DNA from: Isoetes taiwanensis
Taxonomy: Eukaryota; Streptophyta; Lycopodiopsida; Isoetales; Isoetaceae
Length of the DNA: 64,000 nucleotides
Direction of reading: 5' to 3'
Assembly: GCA_021234155.1 (NCBI GenBank)
Contig: JAJEKV010000001.1
Span: 37,866,826 to 37,930,825, forward strand
In this document: piece after piece, positions 57,397 to 64,000 of the stretch
How the letters are laid out: each line of letters opens with the position of its first letter
Numbering within the stretch: the stretch's first letter is position 1
Program-made: the position numbers and the translations under genes
The notes under the pieces: model-generated
Told to the model about the DNA's origin: nothing
Seen by the model: only the letters and a program-made list of their open reading frames with translations
The model's database searches: none

Positions 57397-58886
57397 GGCC
57401 AAAAACAAATATGTATTCACAAACAACATAGAAGGAGTGGTTACAGAGAAAGACTTTTTACATCAATATAACAGTTGAAAACTTTCAAATGTTGAAACAG
57501 TTTCATTAATTAACTGTCTGCAACCACAAACACCAAACCTGATACTTTGTGCTGGCTAATTCCATCAGCTTTGTTCTTTTTCTTTCTATCTTCTCCCACC
57601 TTTTCACTTATTGCATGACCTTCAGATTCTGCAATCATTGTATTACTCTTGGCAGCAACTGCACTTGCTGGAAAACACCTAATATTAATTGCCCGAAAAA
57701 ATGACGACAAGTTCTATAAGCTAATATTCTTGCCCACCACTATTGCCAGACAACATTAATCCATGGATCAAAATAGTACTACCTTCAGGTCTTCTCTTCT
57801 CATTTGCTTCTATTGTTCCTGAGTCAAGTGAAACATTCAACAGTCATTAGTGTGCAAGAAAAATAATAAAGCTATAGCTTGTCTGTTTTACTCTTGGGTT
57901 TTTCTTCCTTTCCTGCTGTTGTCACATGCTTGGGTACTTCTTCAAAGTTCTCTTCATGCTGCTCATTTTCCTATGTAAACATGGTGCCACCAAAAGCATG
58001 CAACTATGTGGAGGACATCATGTGTTGGCATTTGCAATAACACCACCTCCTTGTATGCCTGCAATAGCACATGAGTAAATGTGTGATTCTAGAATTGAAA
58101 GGAGACTTTGAACTACAACAGTCGAATGATTACCTTAAATGATAGCTCAAACATGGGATATGATACTGGTGACTGTATGCAACTACCACAACTGGCGAAG
58201 GTCGCCCCTACCACTGAAAAGACCATCCATAAAAGGACAGCCCGTGTCTCCTAACATCCTTGAAATCAACACTCGTATGAGGAAGATGCAAGGTAACATC
58301 CTCAAGAATTATAGGTAGCTCAGTTTGCAAAGGTATATGGTTTGCAACTAAAGAATTGCAAGTTTGAATCCGAACTCGTGCACTAGTTTTTTATATCCGT
58401 GTGATGACCATCTTTGTACGTACGAGTATAATACCTATATGGTCATCACAAGATCCTCTTCCTACAAACACGACAAGTATATGGAGCTGGAGCTAGAGCT
58501 TTCGGACTTGGCTTATTCGAATAACGTCGATGAAACTCCGCAATTTTGTGAAACTTGTAGGTTCAATCACTTGGAGAATATCCTTCTCAATCGGCCAAAT
58601 AATAAGGATGACGCCGCGGGAACTTGAAGTCCAAAATTTTATGTACTTCAAATTTCTCATGATCAACAATCTCGATTGGTGGTGGAGGTATTGGATCTGG
58701 AAATGGATTCGCCATTTAGGGTTATATCTGGGAAGAATTGCTTGGGCTAAGTTGCTGTGATTCAGGCTTGGTTGTTGCAGATCTGGTTACTGTTGTTGTC
58801 TCCAGATAAGCTTTGTGGACGCAGGTCGTTGTTGCAGGTTTGACTTGTCTCCTAATTGTCGTTGAGGATGTCTCCAATTCGATGCT
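57397..58886. other. Spacer, possibly decayed copia and gene fragments
   Basis: The first bases (GGCCAAAAACAAATATGTAT) seem to continue the copia fragment. Further right only short, unrecognised frames are seen. Confidence 0.35.
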
Positions 58887-59169
58887 CCTTTGGTTTGGGT
58901 GCATATTCACACGGGGGTGACTCCGGACATCGAGAGCTGTTGGATAGGCATATGCATCCTTTATTCCTTGATCTACACCGTACATAAAGTTCCTCGTTTG
59001 TGGGGTATACATGTACAAAATTTGCCATACTGTATAAGAAGATTTACAAAATACTATAAGATTTGAGGTAATGTACTATATGGTGTTCATTTTGTACATG
59101 TAAAACATAATTTTAGGGGCTCTCGCTGCCCTACGTCACCCCCGTGTGAATATGCACCCAAACCAAAGG
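58887..59169. mobile_element. MITE with 35-bp terminal inverted repeats (283 bp)
   Basis: CCTTTGGTTTGGGTGCATAT at 58887 continues to GGGGGTGAC and is repeated exactly in inverse at 59135-59169. The interior is AT-rich and non-coding. A clear target duplication was not seen. The short minus-strand frame across its left half is incidental. Confidence 0.85.
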
Positions 59170-60357
59170 GGGTTTCCAGGGGGAATTTAATTATAAGTGT
59201 GAAGGTTAATGGTTTGTGTTATGAAATTTTTTGGCCCCTTCGGGGCCTTGGGAAAATTATTCATATTTTTTAAAGAAAAAGATCGACATATAATAAGAAC
59301 ATAGATTTTGTGCTAAATCACATTCTTAAGGTTTTCTATTGCATAAAAAAGGAAAGTATAGTGGTTGGATCATATCCTAAGGCACATAAAACTCGGATAT
59401 ACAGATATTGCCACATATGAGCATCATAATTTGAAGTGCTATTATTGTGTTTGAAATACCAAGATGATTGCATGGATCAACAACTTGCCATAATTCCACA
59501 TTCCGCGCTATAAATAATGTTCTTATCTAGTCATGTGGCAACATATTTGCAATGAAAAATAAATTCTATAATCCACATTCTATGCTACAAAAAATGTTGG
59601 TATGGACTTAGAGTTCTTCGTCTGGAGTCATGCACAATATGGAGTCATGGTGAGGAAGGATTATCTAACATTCTTTATAAAGAACATAACATCTGGATAA
59701 AGGACATGACATCACTTTCACCACTTTGGTTATTGCTAGGCTAGATTTCTATTTTTAAGAAGAGGATTCATGTGGAGTTCCTCTCTTCTATATACTCTTG
59801 ATGTCCGGTCCCAACTAACAAACTAACACATAAGATCTTAAAACTCCAACTATGAAACTAGCACACAAGATTTTAAAAATGAGAAAGTTGAAGCACATGT
59901 ATATAACCAGCAAAAGGTATTCCTTATTTTACAACCTTGTGGTGAATTGGATTTCTAACAAGGAGCGTGTAAACTTTCTTCCTCCTCAGCTTTCTTTTTT
60001 GCTTCATGCATCATGAGATTGATTGAGAAACTAAAAAGGATACTGAGAAACTTGGGTAATCAATGCAAACAAATGCTTACTTCATGATCACATAACCCAT
60101 GAATTCTGCAGACTTCTAGAATGCCACATCCTCAACAAAATACAGCTACTGGAAACCAGCTTCTGTAGATGGAACTGAGAAAACAAAGTTTGTGATGTTG
60201 ATGGAAGTCCAACAATAGAACATATGGCAGTGGAATGGACCGATTAATGTTGCTGCATTGTGCAGCTAAAAGGGATACTGAGAAATGGATGATACTGAAG
60301 AAACATTTGAAAACAGAGCATTTTCAGATATAATATACTTGAAATTTGATCGAATAC
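59170..60357. other. AT-rich spacer
   Basis: No gene or repeat recognised. It would be downstream flank or intron of the LRR gene. Confidence 0.5.
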
Positions 60358-60963
60358 TTAAATATGAAAGAGAGGCACAACAAATTTAAGCGTGGATATG
60401 AAATACAGAGTAAGTTTGGTACCTGGAGAGCCACTGGCCTGTAAGCTGCTTTGCGTGGACAAATCTCCTAGTGTGTTGCCGGAATGCTCCCCTCCAATGC
60501 TCTGTAGATTCTTCAGCAACCCCAGTGTGGCCGGAATGGTGCCGGATAATTTGTTGGCGTTTAGAGACAGCTCCTGCAAATTCGTTAGCTTGTCTAATCC
60601 AGCTGGAATAGGGCCCGAAAGTTGGGCACTGTCCGGATTCAAAATTTCGAGATTGACAAGCTTGGATAGATCTGATGGAAAAGCACCTCCAATCCCACAC
60701 AAGTCTTCTTCCCCTTCTGTAAACAGAGTACAAGAGAGATCGAGCTGTTTGAGATTAGAAAGGCCGAAGAATGCAGCAGGGATGGGACCATTGAGCCCTA
60801 TATTGGATGCCAAAAACTGCTCAAGGCCATGGAACGAACCAAAGAATGTAGGAATGGTGCCTGAGAGACGGGGATTACTAGAAAGGGAGAGTATTTTGAG
60901 CTTGGTGAGCTTGGAAAACGAACTGGGTATGGCTCCATTGAAGCCAGATGCAGCCGGAGACAT
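60358..60963 (-). CDS. Leucine-rich-repeat protein exon (receptor-like type, partial)
   Basis: At least five plant extracellular LRRs of 24 residues are visible: GAIPSSFSKLTKLKILSLSS, LSGTIPTFFGSFHGLEQF, LNGPIPAAFFGLSNLKQLDL, then a unit with an extra ELCGIGG-like insertion (DLCGIGGAFPSDLSKLVNLEIL), LSGPIPAGLDKLTNLQELSL and LSGTIPATLGLLKNLQSI. The NLxGxIP consensus marks the class found in receptor-like kinases and receptor-like proteins at the cell surface. The frame is open upstream to about 61060 (GFKRKGSRDKRSIKV) without a clear signal peptide. A likely splice donor (CTCCAG before GTACCAAAC, near 60421) precedes a hydrophobic read-through end. No kinase or membrane segment is seen in the window. 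It may be a fragment. Confidence 0.7.
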   Translation of the reverse strand: MSPAASGFNGAIPSSFSKLTKLKILSLSSNPRLSGTIPTFFGSFHGLEQFLASNIGLNGPIPAAFFGLSNLKQLDLSCTLFTEGEEDLCGIGGAFPSDLSKLVNLEILNPDSAQLSGPIPAGLDKLTNLQELSLNANKLSGTIPATLGLLKNLQSIGGEHSGNTLGDLSTQSSLQASGSPGTKLTLYFISTLKFVVPLFHI

Positions 60964-61064
60964 ACCTAGAGCTGCATAATCATCTGAAACAGACGTGCCG
61001 CCCCTTTGCGCTCTAACTTTAATGGATCTTTTATCTCTGCTGCCCTTCCGCTTGAAACCCCTTG

Positions 61065-63550
61065 CCCCAAATCAAAATGCGAGCTCAAAGAAGAACTCGC
61101 CGGAGGGCTAAATTAGCCGCATCATCGATCCAAGGGAAGGCATTTCAATGCAATCGTCCATCCTGCATAGCCATCGCGGTAAATGTAGGACCCTGCATAG
61201 AAGCAAAGGGGAAATGAAAGCTTTTCATTCCGGTGGGCTGCCCTAGCCCCGTGTTTGCCCTAGCCACTGCCTTTTAACTTTATCATTGTACCAAAGATGG
61301 GCAAAGAAACCTGTGATGGGAATCCAAAAGCGCCCATCTCATAAAAATCCAAAAGCACGAAAACAGGAGGTCGGATTGCATCCACAATCACCAAAGCAAA
61401 AACTAGGGCAAAGAACTTAGAAAAATAAGAGAAACCCTAAAATTAACAGCTCGACATGTGCATGTAATCTCTCTGAGATGTGAGGAAAAATAACAATAAA
61501 AAAATTACAAGCCCTTAGATTAACAGGGTTGATCTTAACAAGTTGGAATGGCATGGAGGAGGATGTCATGGAAACATAGGTCAAACCATAGGAAAGTGGA
61601 ATTAAAAGATGAAAATTTAGTGCGCACTCTAGATGTACGCATTAGTACACTCCATGCAATACGACCTCTAAATCATAGTAAAACCATTGGAAAAAGTGTA
61701 CAAAATTTTCAAAAAAAACCCCTGTTATTATGCTACATATTAGATATTTGAAGTGGAACCTTTTTTTATAAAAAGGGTTCGTGACATTCTTTTTCTGAGA
61801 TGGATGGATGGATGGATGGATGGATAGATAGATAGATTGATCGCTAACTTATAATAGATCGAAGGCATTGCCTAATTTAAAGATCCCTTTTTATGCCAAT
61901 GGTCTACAATGATCCTACTAGCTTACTTAATAATTGGATAATACTCTTGGATGCTTGTGTCCACTGGTTGATACATTTTTTACTTTCTTTCTCGTTCTGT
62001 TACTCACATAGCCACTCCCTCGAGCACCACCATATCATGAAGATTTAAGTTGTATGGTTTTTTTAACCCCAAAATCACCAAATGCCCTTTAATGGACCAT
62101 CAAATGTTCTCCAATGGACCACCAAATGCTCACACTTGACCTTCATTGGCCTACAAGTGCCCAAGAATAGACCATGCATCTGGTTCAATTTTCAATGGTT
62201 CTTAAAATGGGCTCTTAAAGGGCAAAGGTGGGCTATTAAACAATACGAAGTGGGCAATGAAGGTGCAAAATGTGGGTGTTCGAAAGCAAAAAGTGGGCCA
62301 TTGAAGGGGAATGGATGGAAGAACGACACCCACCCTATATATCTAAACTTATACAAGTCCCTTATTATTTAGGGACTGTATTAGTCGACTTCATAAGCAA
62401 ATGTAAACTGCAAAAGAAGAGTTGAACACGAACTCAAGGCCATATGTAGGGACAGTATGAACTCGAAAACACAATAGATTGTATGTTAAAATCAACTACA
62501 AAAGTCAAAATATATTGCGATAGTCAAATACTGTATGGGCTTACCTATCAAAATCATCTGAGAACTTCAAAGTAAATTCTCATGTGAAAGTCAATATGAA
62601 GTGTAAAGTGAAATTCATTTTGGATTTGTATGAACTGGATGACAGAATGTACGTCTAGGTCAAGCCGGCTTCAAAGTCAAACCGCATAGCATAGTGGAAG
62701 AACAGTTCATGAAGGTCAATAGATAACATCAAGTTTTGTGAAGATTCGGTGGAAATCTATGTTGAATCCAGCTCTCTAAAAATATACACCGATGTTGCCA
62801 GCTGAAAATCATGAATAAAAAACTCCACCGACATTTGGACTTGGAAACACCTTGCGCCTTGCCATCTTCCTGCTCTGCACTGGAGACGACCTTACACCTC
62901 GCCTTCTTCTTGCTCTGTTACCTGGCCCCGCTCCGGATGCAGCATCTGCAATCTCACACCCGCAATGAACAAAGCAGGGGACGCTGGCCACATACGAAGG
63001 GACGACGATGGCACAAAGGGTGCTGGCAATCGGTGAAATTTTTACTGCTATTTTTGTTCTCTCTTTATTTTTTGCCCGATGACGCAGAAGTCTTTTGTAA
63101 AATATTCGAGTGAATATGGCCTATAACAATTACATATGTAGAATAGATTATAAATGAACGAAATTCATATCTTAGGAAATTCATATTTTAGGTTGCAGTG
63201 TCTTCACTTAAAGGTAGATATTGCAGCTCATTTGGTTTCTCGGTTACTATGTCAGTTTTGCGACAATTTACTGCATTAGGCATGCCATGTGATGCAATTT
63301 ATTTTTATAGGCATTTAAAACATTAACCAAATATTTGCAATTAGATGCACATGTAGCTTTATAGCTTTATAGTGCACGTACAATCTGAGCTTCATGCATG
63401 TGCAACTTGTGTGAAGACAAATAGCATCTTTTGAATGAACCACATGAGATAGTGATTTTCTAAGCCCAGAAGATGAGGGACTATGGAGTTATCAAAGGAA
63501 TAGTTTATGTGGTAACATGCCAGCCATAGGTTCTGTGATATGGTTTAAGG
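61065..63550. other. Spacer with a (GATG)n microsatellite
   Basis: About 2.5 kb without a recognised gene. A GATG/GATA array lies at about 61800-61836. Short frames (for example 62811-63113) show no family features. Confidence 0.5.
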
Positions 63551-63701
63551 TTAATATCTAAATACCTGATTCAGTAGAAATCTTTGCTTTCTTTTGTACA
63601 TTAGATTCACATTACTCTGCTTTTTTGTTCTGTTTGTCATGTTCGATACACAAACTCTTGAACAGTTATTTTGAAGATTTTTTGTAGGTGTTGGGATAGC
63701 T

Positions 63702-63929
63702 CTATAATTTCTTGGCCTCCTCACTTTCATTTTCACTTGCATCTCCAATGGGTGGTAGTGACCCTGGTTGTTTACGTTTCTTTGAATAATTAGCTTTGTT
63801 TCCTGTTCCTGTTTGCTGCAAGGCTTTTTGGTGCTTTTCCATTTCATGCTGCTCCCAAGAACTCAACCAATTAACTTGCTCATTTTTCTTTTGTAGATAA
63901 TATGTTGTGGCAAAAGTTAGAGGCACCAT
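63702..63929 (-). CDS. Unrecognised charged ORF, possible exon
   Basis: The frame reads WLSSWEQHEMEKHQKALQQT followed by a Lys/Glu-rich end (SENESEEAKKL) and a stop. The composition looks like a charged nuclear-protein C-terminus rather than chance AT-rich sequence, but I do not recognise it. It runs close to the window edge, so upstream exons would lie beyond it. Confidence 0.25.
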   Translation of the reverse strand: MVPLTFATTYYLQKKNEQVNWLSSWEQHEMEKHQKALQQTGTGNKANYSKKRKQPGSLPPIGDASENESEEAKKL

Positions 63930-64000
63930 GGCCCTTCCCCCGTCCTCCTCCCCCCCCCCAAACCCAAAGCATGTGGCTTCCCAGTAATCTGTTTATTCAA

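Noticed and set aside
60392-60979. 195-aa plus-strand frame opposite the LRR exon
   Set aside because: It is the antisense shadow of the repetitive LRR coding sequence. The NLxGxIP motifs are only on the minus strand.

Overview
The window looks like a gene-poor, transposon-rich nuclear region of a land plant. Evidence: a chromodomain-bearing Ty3/gypsy retrotransposon primed by initiator tRNA-Met, Ty1/copia, LINE and hAT remains, a spliced DUF616 gene of plant TOD1/MUCI70 type, a plant-type LRR fragment, and long AT-rich spacers. The LINE type and the number of long GC-rich repeats make me think of a spore-bearing lineage (fern, lycophyte or bryophyte), but I cannot fix the species. Only two or three host genes are supportable: a MUT-7-like exonuclease exon (about 4.7-5.2 kb, minus), a four-exon DUF616 gene (37.6-39.7 kb, minus) and an LRR-protein exon (60.4-61.0 kb, minus).

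The main object is a complete 13.9-kb LTR retrotransposon at 5661-19554, coding on the minus strand. It has 1.6-kb LTRs with TGTGACG/CGTCACA ends, a GGTTT target-site duplication, a TGGTATCAGAGC primer-binding site and a purine tract. Its 3' half is a chromovirus gag-pol (zinc knuckle, DTG protease, RT, RNase H, integrase, chromodomain) damaged by frameshifts and small deletions. Its 5' half, between primer site and gag, carries four extra open reading frames that are intact. One (15929-16711) is a 260-aa protein whose last 98 residues align without gaps to the core of histone H3 (about 80 % identity), behind a new 160-residue tail. A chromodomain element that carries its own histone H3 variant is the most unusual system in the window.

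Layout: 1-3.58 kb, broken LINE; 4.7-5.2 kb, exonuclease exon; 5.66-19.55 kb, histone retrotransposon; 20.5-21.2 kb, truncated LTR; 21.5-29.8 kb, second LINE split by an inverted-repeat element that is itself split by a complete hAT element; 29.8-37.2 kb, LTR and decayed internal region of a relative of the large element, interrupted by a 2.9-kb non-autonomous LTR element with an unusual hairpin array; 37.2-40.9 kb, two foldback repeats around the DUF616 gene; 41.4-44.6 kb, LTR and LINE pieces; 46.4-47.7 kb, decayed transposase-like gene; 52.6-57.4 kb, copia integrase remnant invaded by related LTRs; 58.9-59.2 kb, an inverted-repeat MITE; 60.4-61.0 kb, LRR exon; the rest AT-rich spacer.

The window therefore reads as layered insertions of known age order. 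All family identifications come from reading motifs; no database search was run.
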